A stretch of 64,000 nt of DNA from JBGSYJ01 sp041748075. GTDB taxonomy: Bacteria > Acidobacteriota > Thermoanaerobaculia > Gp7-AA8. Location of the stretch: assembly GCA_041748075.1 (NCBI GenBank), contig JBGTDX010000022.1, positions 1 through 64,000 on the forward strand. Direction: 5' to 3'. How positions within the stretch are numbered: position 1 is the stretch's first letter; each line of letters starts with the position of its first letter. This document shows positions 34,040 to 43,049 of this stretch, piece by piece. The notes beneath the pieces are model-generated. The model was not told the origin of the DNA. It saw nothing but the letters and a program-made list of their open reading frames with translations, and did not search any database. The position numbers and the translations under genes were made by a program.

Positions 34040-35647
34040 ATGACAAATCTACTGAGCATCATTCTGTGGCTGCCGCTGGCAGGGGCGATCGTTCTCGCCT
34101 TCTTCCCCCGAAGCGCCGTGGGCGCCGTGAAGGCGGGGGGCCTGCTTGTCTCGCTGGTCACATTTCTGATCTCGCTGACGCTGCTCAGCGGCTTCCGGGA
34201 CGGAGAAGCCGGCTTTCAGTTCGTCGAGAAGATTCCCTGGATTCCGGACTGGGGAATCAACTACGCCCTCGGCGTCGACGGCATCTCGCTCTGGCTTGTT
34301 CTGCTGACGACGCTGCTGACCCCCGTCGTCCTGCTCGCGTCTTGGAATTCGATCCACAAGCATGTCAAAGAGTATGTGCTCGCGATGCTCATCCTCGAGG
34401 TCGGGATGGTCGGCGCCTTCATCGCGCTCGATCTCCTGCTCTTCTACATTTTCTTCGAGGTCATGCTCATCCCGATGTACCTGATCATCGGCGTCTGGGG
34501 CGGGCCGAACAGGATCTATGCGGCGATCAAGTTCTTCCTCTTCACGATGGCCGGATCGCTCTTGATGCTCGTCGCGATCATCTATCTCGCATTCACGAAC
34601 TATCACGTCACTGGCATCCCGACGTTCGCCATCACCGACCTGTACGGTCTGGCGATTCCGATGCAGACGCAGATGTGGCTTTTCTTCGCATTCGCCCTGG
34701 CATTCGCGATCAAGGTTCCGCTCTTCCCGCTCCACACATGGTTGCCTGACGCCCACGTCGAGGCGCCGACGGGCGGGTCGATCATCCTCGCAGGCGTCAT
34801 GCTGAAGATGGGCACCTATGGCCTCGTGCGTTTCGTGCTCCCGATGTTCCCGGACGCGACGGCCAAATATTCGTGGATCTTCATCACGCTCGCGCTGATC
34901 GGGATCATCTACGGCGCGCTCGTGGCCTGGGTCCAGCCCGACATGAAGAAGCTCGTCGCCTACTCCTCAGTCTCGCACCTCGGTTTCTGCGTTCTCGGGA
35001 TTTTCGCGATGAATCAGGCAGGGATCGAGGGATCGATTCTTCAGATGGTCAATCACGGGATCTCGACCGGCGCGCTGTTCCTTCTCGTCGGCGTGATCTA
35101 CGAGAGGCGGCATACGCGCCTGATGGCGGACTTCGGCGGTCTCGCGAGAACCGTTCCCGTCTTCTCCGTTCTCTTCGTCATCGCGGTGCTCTCTTCGGTC
35201 GGGCTTCCGGGCCTCAACGGGTTCATCGGTGAGTTCCTCATTCTCACGGCAGCCTTTCAGGCGAATGCCTGGTATGGCGTGATCGCAGCAACCGGTGTGA
35301 TCCTCGCGGCGCTTTACCTTCTTCTCATGGTCCAGAAGGTGCTCTTCGGCCCGGTGACTCATGAGGAGAACCGGACGATGCCCGACATCGCCTGGAACGA
35401 GCTGGCAGCCGTGATCCCGCTGATCATTCTGATGTTCTGGATAGGGATCCATCCCAATACGTTCCTGAAAAAGATGGAGCCATCGGTCAGGCAACTCCTC
35501 GTTACGGTGCGCGAGGGTGAGAGCAGCCAGATGCTTCTGACAAAGCATGGCAGCGTGGTGGCCGATCCACTGACCCCGGCGTCGAGCCTGCACCCACAAC
35601 CCACAACCCACAACCCACAACCTCTCTCGGCTGGAGGTGAGCGATGA
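34040..35647 (+). CDS. nuoM: NADH-quinone oxidoreductase subunit M
   Basis: Second antiporter-like pump subunit, 535 residues, with AFAIKVPLFPLHTWLPDAHVEAPT and YSSVSHLGFCVLG. The last roughly 25 residues (TPASSLHPQPTTHNPQPLS) are encoded by CACAACC-type 7-bp repeats, so a repeat has invaded or extended the 3' end. Its stop overlaps the nuoN start (ATGA). 6 bp after nuoL. Confidence 0.96.
   Translation: MTNLLSIILWLPLAGAIVLAFFPRSAVGAVKAGGLLVSLVTFLISLTLLSGFRDGEAGFQFVEKIPWIPDWGINYALGVDGISLWLVLLTTLLTPVVLLASWNSIHKHVKEYVLAMLILEVGMVGAFIALDLLLFYIFFEVMLIPMYLIIGVWGGPNRIYAAIKFFLFTMAGSLLMLVAIIYLAFTNYHVTGIPTFAITDLYGLAIPMQTQMWLFFAFALAFAIKVPLFPLHTWLPDAHVEAPTGGSIILAGVMLKMGTYGLVRFVLPMFPDATAKYSWIFITLALIGIIYGALVAWVQPDMKKLVAYSSVSHLGFCVLGIFAMNQAGIEGSILQMVNHGISTGALFLLVGVIYERRHTRLMADFGGLARTVPVFSVLFVIAVLSSVGLPGLNGFIGEFLILTAAFQANAWYGVIAATGVILAALYLLLMVQKVLFGPVTHEENRTMPDIAWNELAAVIPLIILMFWIGIHPNTFLKKMEPSVRQLLVTVREGESSQMLLTKHGSVVADPLTPASSLHPQPTTHNPQPLSAGGER
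35591..35622. repeat. CACAACC 7-bp tandem repeat inside the nuoM 3' end
   Basis: About four copies of a 7-bp unit (CCACAAC) lie in frame in the last codons of nuoM. Only one arm is present. The period equals that of the other short tandem repeats in the window, although the unit differs. Confidence 0.75.
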
Positions 35648-37101
35648 TCCGCCCACTTCTCGAGCAGAACTGGCTGCTGGCAATCCTTCCGGAGATCATC
35701 CTCTGCGTAACGGGAATCGTGCTGATTCTCTGCGAAGCTTTCAATTCGAAGCTGCGCGGAATCTTTGCGCCACTGACGATCATCGGTCTGGTGGCGACGT
35801 TCTTCGCCGAGTTCGTCGTGGTGGGAGGCAATTACTTCGGCGGAACGTACCAGATCACCCCGATCACCCGCCTTTTCGACTTCACGTTCCTTCTGGCAGC
35901 TCTCCTGACCACGATGTATGCGCGGGACTACCTGCAGCGCGAACGGATCGAGAGCGGTGAGTTCTACGCCCTGCTGCTCTGGGGAACCGCCGGAATGATG
36001 ATGATGGCGAAAGGCCTGGACCTGCTCATCATCATCCTCGGGCTCGAGATTCTCTCGATCTGCATTTTCGTACTCGTCGGCTACAACCGTCGATCCATCA
36101 TCTCGAACGAGGCGAGTCTCAAGTACTTTCTGATGGGAGCGTTCGCTACGGGGTTCATTCTGTACGGAACCGCGTTCTTCTTCGGTGCGACTGGCTCGAC
36201 TCACCTGCACGACCTCGCGGCGTACATGCAGCAGCCGGGGGCGGTCACGCCGCTGCTTTCGGTCGCGTTCATTCTGATGATCGGCGGCATAGGGTTCAAG
36301 CTTGCGCTCGCGCCGTTCCATGCCTGGGCTCCCGACGTTTACCAGGGCGCTCCGACACCGGTCGCGGCATGGCTGTCAACGGCACCAAAGGCGGCGACGC
36401 TGATCGCGCTGATGCGCATCCTGTCGGCTGTCGTGCCGGTCTCGGACGCGGCACGTTGGACCAGCATCATTGCAGTCCTCGCGATCCTTTCAATGGTGAT
36501 CGGCAATTTCGTCGCCATCGCGCAGCGCGATCTCAAGCGCCTGCTCGCCTACTCCGGTATCGCGCATGTCGGGTACATGATGATCGCGCTGATCTCGATC
36601 CGGGAAGACGCTGTGGCCGCCGTTTCCGTCTACGCCCTCACGTACGTCCTGATGAACGTCGGAGCCTTTGGTGTCGTCTCACTCCTGCAGAAGAGCCAGA
36701 ACGACGCGCAGACGCTCGATGACATCGCGGGTCTGGGCTTCCGCAAGCCTTTCCATGGTCTGGTGCTGGCACTCTGCATGTTCTCGCTCGCAGGGCTGCC
36801 GCCGACCGCGGGCTTCATCTCCAAGTTCTACATCTTCAAAGTTGCCATCGATTCGGGGCATGTCGGAATTGCCATCATTGCGATTCTCACCAGCATCGTG
36901 TCGGTCTATTACTACCTCCGCGTCGTCTACTTTCTTTACATGAAGGAGCCGGTCGAGTCGACTCCTTCAACTGCCGGGGGAGTTTTCACGACCGGAGCAC
37001 TCGCGATCTCGATGATCGGGATTCTTCTGATCGGTCTCGTTCCAACGCCACTCTTTCAGACGGCACTGAGGGCAGCGACAGGCCTGTTGACGAACCAGTA
37101 A
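35644..37101 (+). CDS. nuoN: NADH-quinone oxidoreductase subunit N
   Basis: Third antiporter-like pump subunit, 485 residues, about 14 helices, with GIGFKLALAPFHAWAPDVYQGAPTPV, LLAYSGIAHVGYMM and FSLAGLPPTAGFISKFYIF in the usual order. The start codon overlaps the nuoM stop by 4 bp, with GGAGGTGAG just upstream. It closes the structural nuo genes of this block; rex follows after about 6-12 bp. Confidence 0.96.
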   Translation: MIRPLLEQNWLLAILPEIILCVTGIVLILCEAFNSKLRGIFAPLTIIGLVATFFAEFVVVGGNYFGGTYQITPITRLFDFTFLLAALLTTMYARDYLQRERIESGEFYALLLWGTAGMMMMAKGLDLLIIILGLEILSICIFVLVGYNRRSIISNEASLKYFLMGAFATGFILYGTAFFFGATGSTHLHDLAAYMQQPGAVTPLLSVAFILMIGGIGFKLALAPFHAWAPDVYQGAPTPVAAWLSTAPKAATLIALMRILSAVVPVSDAARWTSIIAVLAILSMVIGNFVAIAQRDLKRLLAYSGIAHVGYMMIALISIREDAVAAVSVYALTYVLMNVGAFGVVSLLQKSQNDAQTLDDIAGLGFRKPFHGLVLALCMFSLAGLPPTAGFISKFYIFKVAIDSGHVGIAIIAILTSIVSVYYYLRVVYFLYMKEPVESTPSTAGGVFTTGALAISMIGILLIGLVPTPLFQTALRAATGLLTNQ

Positions 37102-37107
37102 CCACCC

Positions 37108-37812
37108 GTGCGCATGTCCAACCGCCAGCCTCCCGGAATGGATTCTGTCTCTGAACTGACCACTGAGCGTCTTTCGGTATACCTCCGCTGCCTGACGTTC
37201 CTGGAGGCTCTGAACGAGAAGACGGTCTCCTCGCATGAGCTGGCCAGGCGATTCCACCTCAATTCCGCGCAGATTCGCAAGGATCTGGCGCACTTCGGCG
37301 AGTTCGGAATCCGCGGAGTCGGCTACGATGTGATTCGCCTGAAAGAGCATCTGGTTGCGACGCTCGGCATCGATCAGGTGCGCAACGTCGTCATCGCCGG
37401 CGCAGGCAACCTGGGGATCGCACTGTCGAACTACAAGGGATTCAACAGCGGCGGGTTTCGAATCGTCGCACTCCTCGACTCCGATTCGAAAAAGCACGAA
37501 CGGAAACTGAAGAGCGGAATCCCGATCCTGCCTCCCGAGACCCTCTCCTCGGTCGTCAGCGAGAACTCCGTCGAGATCGGGATCATCGCCGTTCCGGCAA
37601 CCGAGGCGCAGTCAGTCTACGAGGCGATGGTCGAAGCAGGCATTTGCGCGATCCTGAATTTCGCGCCCGTCCAGCTCAGCCGGCGTGAAGGCATCAAGCT
37701 TCGCAGCGTGGACCTCCGTATCAACCTCGAGTCGCTGTCGTTCTTTCTCAAGCATGCGGCTGACGAAGGATGCGACGAGGGGCTGGCCGATAATCAACCT
37801 CTGCCAGAGTAG
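37108..37812 (+). CDS. rex: Redox-sensing transcriptional repressor Rex
   Basis: Winged-helix N-domain (residues 20-85: RLSVYLRCLTFLEAL, SSHELARRFHLNSAQIRKDLAHFGEFGIRGVGY) plus a Rossmann domain with GAGNLG (98-103) that binds NADH/NAD+. 234 residues (or 232 from the ATG at 37114; the GTG at 37108 is also possible), family-typical. It directly follows nuoN, so it is co-expressed with complex I, and a Rex operator lies at the head of the operon, indicating feedback control by NADH/NAD+. Confidence 0.95.
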   Translation: MRMSNRQPPGMDSVSELTTERLSVYLRCLTFLEALNEKTVSSHELARRFHLNSAQIRKDLAHFGEFGIRGVGYDVIRLKEHLVATLGIDQVRNVVIAGAGNLGIALSNYKGFNSGGFRIVALLDSDSKKHERKLKSGIPILPPETLSSVVSENSVEIGIIAVPATEAQSVYEAMVEAGICAILNFAPVQLSRREGIKLRSVDLRINLESLSFFLKHAADEGCDEGLADNQPLPE

Positions 37813-37860
37813 CCGAGATCCAGGTGTCTTGTGAGCCGCGCCATCCTGCCATCCCGGGCA

Positions 37861-37922
37861 ACCTAACGGCGCGGGGCGCCGGTGAAGGGGAGACGAACCA
37901 CCGTGTCATGCTGAGCGAGGCC
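37861..37922. repeat. Dispersed intergenic repeat, copy 2 (inverted relative to copy 1)
   Basis: Nearly the reverse complement of 25412-25474, with GGCGCCGGTGAAGGGG and GTGTCATGCTGAGCGAGG blocks. It lies 48 bp after rex and runs directly into the hairpin at 37925. Confidence 0.7.
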
Positions 37923-37924
37923 AC

Positions 37925-38004
37925 GTCATCCTGAGCGAAGCGAAGGATCTCGTCTTGCGGTGCTCGATCCTCTTCAGCAGATCCTTCGCTTCGCTCAGGA
38001 TGAC
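37925..38004. repeat. HPERSEGS-type hairpin, copy 1
   Basis: A perfect 26-bp inverted repeat (37925-37950 and 37979-38004; arm begins GTCATCCTGAGCGAAGCG) around a 28-bp loop. Read on the minus strand it encodes HPERSEGS, a peptide often seen in spurious translations of this repeat in Acidobacteriota and Chloroflexota. It joins the 3' end of the broken tag gene. Confidence 0.85.
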
Positions 38005-38034
38005 AGGTCGGTACATTCCGCGAGCAAGCACCTA

Positions 38035-38423
38035 CCGCGACTTCCGCGCACGAGCCTTCCCCACCGTCATGCCGGAAACAGCTCACGAGGTGATCGTTCA
38101 CCATCCCGGTAGCCTGCATGTAGGCGTACATGATCGTCGTGCCGACAAATTTGAAACCGCGCCGTCGCAGCTCCCGGCTCATCGCATCCGACACCCGCGT
38201 ACTTGCCGGCACCTGTCTGGCCGAGGTCATGCGGTTGTCCACGGGCGCACCGCCGGCAAGATCCCATATGAACGTATCAAAAGCTGAGACCTGCCTGCGC
38301 CCCCTCGAGGATCAGAAATTCGAACAGAACCCGGTCGTCATGTGCCGGGACACCCCATTCACGATCGTGGTAAAGAATCGCGAGGTCGGAAATCGCCCAG
38401 GGGCACCTTGACAGCTCTTTCAC
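38035..38423 (-). pseudogene. tag: DNA-3-methyladenine glycosylase I with internal deletion
   Basis: The N-terminal piece (GTG at 38423; RCPWAISDLAILYHDREWG ... LILEGAQAGLSF) ends in TGA near 38285. The C-terminal piece (DTFIWDLAGGAPVDNR ... RRRGFKFVGTTIMYAYMQ ... MVNDHLVSCFRH) continues in another frame. About 65-70 residues between them, containing the helix-hairpin-helix core, are missing by comparison with E. coli Tag. The Zn-binding Cys and His residues at both ends remain. Originally coupled to the aminotransferase gene (GTGA overlap). The C-terminal frame then runs into the HPERSEGS repeat without a proper stop. Non-functional. Confidence 0.85.
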
Positions 38424-39271
38424 CGCGAGCTCCGCTCCAGAGCGTCGAAACGCTCCTGCAGGAGCCTGGTGATCTCACCACGCCGGCCGGATCCCAAAGG
38501 ACGGCCATCGACGTGAGTGACCGGCATGACACCCTGAGTCGTGCTCGTGATGAAGGCCTCATCGAGCCTGTAGAGCTCGTACTCATGCACCGGCCGCTCG
38601 TCAACACGAATCGTCTCCGCAAGAGCGAGCGAGATCACTTCGTGACGGACGATACCCGGCAGGATAGCCGGCCCGGTGGGGTGCGTCACCAGCCGGCTCT
38701 CGCGCACAGCAAAGAACGACGAGCTCGCGCCTTCACGCACGTCCATCTCGCTGTCCACAAACAGCACTTCGTACGCCCCGGCCCTCTGCGCCCTCTTGCG
38801 CGCTATCGCGTTTGCCAGCAGGTTGATCGACTTGACGTTGCAATGTTTCCAGCGGATGTCGGGCATGGTGATTACCCCGACACCACGTTCCTTCTTCGTC
38901 GCATCCGGAAATGGGAACCGGCGGGTGTATGCAATCGCTGTCGGTTCGAGGTCCTCGGGATAGAAGAGCGCCCGTTCCGCCTCGCCGCGCGTCACCTGGA
39001 TATAGAGGATTCCGTCCGTGAAAGCGGTACGCTCGAGCAGGCGCCTGCACATTTCGCTGAATGAATCCGCATCCCACGGATTCGGGATCTCGATTTCTTC
39101 GAGACCCGACATCAGACGGCGGTAATGCCCGTCTACGAACAGCAGATGCCGGTCGAGAAACTTTATGACTTCATAGACCCCGTCACCGAACTGGAATCCG
39201 CGATCCTCGACTCCGATGACCTTTTCGTCCGTCGTGGTGTAGCGACCGTTGATGTAGAGGATGTCGGCCAA
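38420..39271 (-). CDS. Class IV aminotransferase, D-amino-acid transaminase-like
   Basis: A 283-residue PLP enzyme. ILYINGRYTTTDEKVIGVEDRGFQFGDGVYEVIKF is the class-IV N-terminus; the PLP lysine is in CNVKSINLLANAIARKRA; EGASSSFFAV is the cofactor phosphate-binding block. The order and LLANAIARKRA spacing favour D-alanine/D-amino-acid transaminase over branched-chain transaminase, but substrate is not certain. Its stop overlaps the start of the broken tag gene. Confidence 0.85.
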   Translation of the reverse strand: MADILYINGRYTTTDEKVIGVEDRGFQFGDGVYEVIKFLDRHLLFVDGHYRRLMSGLEEIEIPNPWDADSFSEMCRRLLERTAFTDGILYIQVTRGEAERALFYPEDLEPTAIAYTRRFPFPDATKKERGVGVITMPDIRWKHCNVKSINLLANAIARKRAQRAGAYEVLFVDSEMDVREGASSSFFAVRESRLVTHPTGPAILPGIVRHEVISLALAETIRVDERPVHEYELYRLDEAFITSTTQGVMPVTHVDGRPLGSGRRGEITRLLQERFDALERSSR

Positions 39272-39435
39272 TTGTTAATCCTTTTCATGTGAAGTAGGCG
39301 ATACAGTCCGCCCTCCGTCGGGGCATCCCCACCTGAAATTGAAAGCGCCTGCAGCAAAGGTAAACTCGCGCCCGCAATGATCCAGAACGAATTTTGGCGA
39401 GAGACGCACAATCTGCCGTCTGGTGGACGCGGGGG

Positions 39436-40644
39436 CTACTGTCTACTGTCTACTCTCTCCCCCACCGCCTTCACAATGACAATGGTGCGGTCGTCCTGGC
39501 CCGGTGGGCCCCATGCGTCCACCGCATGAAGCACTAGTCCCACAATCTCCTGGGATGAAGCGCCTCGGTTCTTCCGGACGATCTCCTTCAGTCGCTCGAG
39601 TCCGAACTCCTGCTCATCCCCGTCGTTGGCTTCGACGATCCCGTCCGTATAGAGGCAGAGGATATCGCCGGGCTCGACCTTCACGTATCCGCGCGTGTAG
39701 GAGGCATCGGGGGTCGGACCGAGGACCATACCGCCGGCCGTGAGCAGCTCGTAATTGTCGCCCTTCAGAAGAAAGGGGGGGTTGTGACCCGCGTTCGTGT
39801 AAATGAACGTTCCGACCGATTCCAGCTCGCCGTAGAAGAGGGAAACGAACTTCGTCGTCAGCTTGTTTCGGTGGATGATGTGATTGAGCTTCTGAATCGT
39901 CCGGACGATCTTGAAGTCGCGGTCTACTCCCATCCGAAGCCCCATGTAGATATCCCGTACCACGAGCGCGGCGGGAAGACCATGTCCCGTTCCATCGGCG
40001 ATCGCCAGGCCGACGATCGAATCCGTTACCGGAATGAAGTCGTAGAAGTCGCCGCTGATGATCTCCGCGGGAACGGTGCGTCCATAAATGTCATACCCCT
40101 CGTAGTTCGGCATGCGGTTGGGCAGGATGGACTGCTGAATGCGCTGCGCTTCTGCGAGCACGGTCTGGTATTTGTCCGCTCTGAGCTTCTGATTGATCGA
40201 ATACCGGATGAGGTTCAGCGAGAACAGGATGTCTTCGCGGCTCAGCTCTGCCGCGACGTTGAAACTGAGGATAAAGTCCTCGTCGCCGACCGAAATAGCG
40301 GCGAAGCGTTCCGCACCGAGCTCCTGTTCGAGAATGGGATCGATCCCCTGGTCGGTCCGGTCCATCACCACAGCGCCGTTCTCCAGGGCTTTTTCGAGCG
40401 GCCTGTAATCACGAGGCACGATGATTCCCAGCTGACCGCTGGTGTTCTCACCGAAGCGGTGCACGAGCTGGTAGGTACCATCGTCGCGGTACTCGAAAAG
40501 CCGTCCGCCGGTGATACCCAACTCGTCCTGAAAACTCGAAGCAATCGTGTCGGCAACCGACGAGATCGTCGTGCGCGCATCTTCAGAAGTCTCGAGAACG
40601 GCGATCGTTTTCTGAACCTGCATCAATAGATTCTTGTAGTCCAT
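39436..40644 (-). CDS. GAF-domain PP2C-type (RsbU/SpoIIE-like) phosphatase
   Basis: A 402-residue protein. Residues 20-160 are a degenerate GAF-like sensor (TTISSVADTIASSFQDELGITGGRLFEY); residues 175-400 are a PPM phosphatase of the SpoIIE/RsbU group: EIISGDFYDFIPV, GLAIADGTGHGLPAALV, TNAGHNPPFLL, YTDGIVEAND and GQDDRTIVIV carry the metal-binding Asp residues. Such enzymes dephosphorylate STAS antagonists in partner switching; the STAS protein at 25.6-26.0 kb is a possible partner. The last codons (VDSRQ) lie in a 7-bp repeat. Confidence 0.9.
   Translation of the reverse strand: MDYKNLLMQVQKTIAVLETSEDARTTISSVADTIASSFQDELGITGGRLFEYRDDGTYQLVHRFGENTSGQLGIIVPRDYRPLEKALENGAVVMDRTDQGIDPILEQELGAERFAAISVGDEDFILSFNVAAELSREDILFSLNLIRYSINQKLRADKYQTVLAEAQRIQQSILPNRMPNYEGYDIYGRTVPAEIISGDFYDFIPVTDSIVGLAIADGTGHGLPAALVVRDIYMGLRMGVDRDFKIVRTIQKLNHIIHRNKLTTKFVSLFYGELESVGTFIYTNAGHNPPFLLKGDNYELLTAGGMVLGPTPDASYTRGYVKVEPGDILCLYTDGIVEANDGDEQEFGLERLKEIVRKNRGASSQEIVGLVLHAVDAWGPPGQDDRTIVIVKAVGERVDSRQ
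39437..39454. repeat. TACTGTC 7-bp tandem repeat
   Basis: About two and a half copies of a 7-bp unit at the 3' end of the phosphatase gene, forming its last codons and stop. The same unit appears at 44797-44813, next to the glutamine synthetase stop. Confidence 0.7.
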
Positions 40645-40655
40645 GTCTCTTTACG

Positions 40656-42809
40656 CTACCTCAACGCGACGCCGTCCAGCTTGTAAGGGGGCTCCAGTCC
40701 GAGCACGTCGAGAACCGTCGCATAGACGTCCGCGATGTAGGGACTGCGGTCCGTCGTGAGTTTTCGATTCACGAACAGAATACCCTTGACCAGTTCCGGA
40801 TCTACCGAGCAGTGATCGCCGCTCCAGACTTCATTGTTGATCTCGAGCAGCTCTTTCTGGACTCCGCCAAGCGAGGTCTGCCACGACACGCGGTAACCAT
40901 CCGTGTTGGTCACAAACAGGTCGGGCATCACGTTGGGGTCGAACGACTCGTAGATTTCCTCGCGCGCCACAACTCGCGAGACCGGCCGGGCTCCATTCTC
41001 CGGATCGATCATGGCCTCCAGACCGTCAGCGAGCTCCCGCTTGAGCGCATCGTACTCCGCCCCGGGCTGGACGACGCCCTGCGATTCACGTCCAGCGAGA
41101 TTGATATAGACCTCACCGAGCCCCAGGGCGTACGCACGCGTCTTCGACCAGTCGACGTTTTCCCAGAACTGACCCTGATCGAACAGAATCTCGAGGTTCC
41201 TCTCTTTCGCTTCGACTCCCTCCCGCAGTCCCATGTAGCCGTTCTGCACAAGCCAGGTGTTGTAGTTCACCGCTTTGCGGAAGCTCGCAAAACCGTGATC
41301 TGACAAGATGATCAGCGTCGCATTGCTCCGCGCCGCCGCCTCCATCGCCTCGCCTACGATCGCGTCCATGATCTGATAGGACTTCAGGATGCTGTCTCCC
41401 CACCTGGCGGCCAGATCTTCGTCGTACGCCGGGTGTTCCGGGTCGATCGCTCGCCAGAACACATGTCCCACCCGGTCCGGAAACTCGAAGCACTGCACGA
41501 ACAGGTCGTTGTCCTCGGTGAGAAACTCTCTGAACATTTTTCTGTATTGATCGACAGTCCACACCATGTCATCCCAGAAGATCTGCTCGGTGGCGAACCC
41601 GGCTGAAACGGCCCATGTGTCGATCGCCCAGCCGATCGTCTTGTACGGTCCGAACTGTTCCGCCAGGGCAGGCGCCCAGTCGGCCGGCGAGGAAATACGA
41701 AATCCCAGAGGCAGACTGCGGGGGTCGAAATTGATGGGCGAAAGATAGAGCCTGACTTCAGGAGCGACGCTGAGCAGGTAGAACCTGCTAATGCCATGGA
41801 CCCTGATGAACGGATTGAACTCGAACTCGAAATCCGTCCACCCGCTCCATTCTCCGGGCCTCAGAGGGATCTTCTGCCGCCCCAGCTCGATCTGGACTGA
41901 TGCGCGATCCTCCGCGACCGTTATGGTCATCGGCGTCGAGATGAATTTCGGCTCGGCAAACAGTTTGTTCGGCGGACCCACGATATCGGTTTCGATCACC
42001 CCTCTGTTGTCTTCGAGCTGCACGACCTCGATGGAAAACTCATTCGATCCGCCGCCGGGAAGGTCGAGCTCCGACGTGAAGTAGAAGGGCTTCCCGACGC
42101 GTCCCGAAACGTCGGGCACGCCGAGGCCGGACAGTAGATTCCCATGTGCGAGATCGGAGGCTGGAAACGTGATCGGCACGTGAACGATCTTCGATTTCAG
42201 CCCTTCAGCCGCAACGACATCCCACATCGGAATCCCCTGCCTTCGATTCACGGCGGAAGGGCGGCTGGTCGGGATGAATTCGGCTGTCCAGGAGGAGGCT
42301 CCCCATGCTGCGAGCGCTGCCGGGACCGCGGCGATCAGGCCGGCCATCAGCCAGCTCAGCCGGAGCTTCAGGATCAGGCCCGTGAAGAGGAACACGACGA
42401 AGAACGTGATTGCCGCTGCCGCCCAGCGGTTTCCTTTGCCCAGCAGAAACGGCTCGGTCGTCTCCTCAATCGCTGCGAACACCGGCAGATACGTCTTCGG
42501 GTCGCGGCGGAGAAAGTCGAAGATTCCCGTCCGTCCGGGATCGATCCCCGTCGAGAATGTCGACCATGAGACCGGCGTCTGTGCCGGAAGGGTCGGCAAT
42601 AGCGGACGGAAGGTGCCCTCGGCGCGAAGGCGAGCCAGGTTCGGCAGCTTTCCTTCATTCATCCACTGTTCCGTAAATCGGGCGTCGACTCCGTCGAAAC
42701 CGACGACGATGACTTTTGGCCGCGGCTCAGTCTGAGCGGAGGTCGAGGAGACAAGGACGAGGGGCAGTAAGAGAACCGGGAAGGTGAGGGCGCGGCGAAT
42801 TCGAGTCAT
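40656..42809 (-). CDS. Alkaline-phosphatase-superfamily phosphodiesterase
   Basis: About 717 residues from the chosen ATG at 42809, which begins a signal peptide (RRALTFPVLLLPLVLVSSTSAQ). KVIVVGFDGVDARFTEQWMNEGKLPNL and TPVSWSTFSTGIDPGRTGIFDFL mark the type-I phosphodiesterase/nucleotide pyrophosphatase family, with the catalytic Thr/Ser in PVSWSTF; NATLIILSDHGFASFR and GDHCSVDPE hold metal ligands. A transmembrane hairpin is inserted early (AAAITFFVVFLFTGLILKLRL and a following helix), unusual for the family. The frame extends 58 codons upstream but without a ribosome-binding site. 11 bp upstream of the phosphatase gene, so possibly co-transcribed. Confidence 0.85.
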   Translation of the reverse strand: MTRIRRALTFPVLLLPLVLVSSTSAQTEPRPKVIVVGFDGVDARFTEQWMNEGKLPNLARLRAEGTFRPLLPTLPAQTPVSWSTFSTGIDPGRTGIFDFLRRDPKTYLPVFAAIEETTEPFLLGKGNRWAAAAITFFVVFLFTGLILKLRLSWLMAGLIAAVPAALAAWGASSWTAEFIPTSRPSAVNRRQGIPMWDVVAAEGLKSKIVHVPITFPASDLAHGNLLSGLGVPDVSGRVGKPFYFTSELDLPGGGSNEFSIEVVQLEDNRGVIETDIVGPPNKLFAEPKFISTPMTITVAEDRASVQIELGRQKIPLRPGEWSGWTDFEFEFNPFIRVHGISRFYLLSVAPEVRLYLSPINFDPRSLPLGFRISSPADWAPALAEQFGPYKTIGWAIDTWAVSAGFATEQIFWDDMVWTVDQYRKMFREFLTEDNDLFVQCFEFPDRVGHVFWRAIDPEHPAYDEDLAARWGDSILKSYQIMDAIVGEAMEAAARSNATLIILSDHGFASFRKAVNYNTWLVQNGYMGLREGVEAKERNLEILFDQGQFWENVDWSKTRAYALGLGEVYINLAGRESQGVVQPGAEYDALKRELADGLEAMIDPENGARPVSRVVAREEIYESFDPNVMPDLFVTNTDGYRVSWQTSLGGVQKELLEINNEVWSGDHCSVDPELVKGILFVNRKLTTDRSPYIADVYATVLDVLGLEPPYKLDGVALR

Positions 42810-43049
42810 CAGCGTTTGATTGCTCCTGAGGAGGACGGCAACTGGCGGACCCATGATAGCTGGTTGCTGTTCGGATACGCAGTCCTGTTGCTCCTGGGTG
42901 GCGGGACCCGCACCCTGCCCTCTTTTCGCCGCAGACTGGGACCCGTCGGAGGGGGGTCTCACAATCCGCAATCCGGACCCCACGATTCATTTAGGCATTC
43001 CTCTTGTAATCAGGCAGTCAGAGCGATAAACAGCTCCCGAGGAGTCAAC

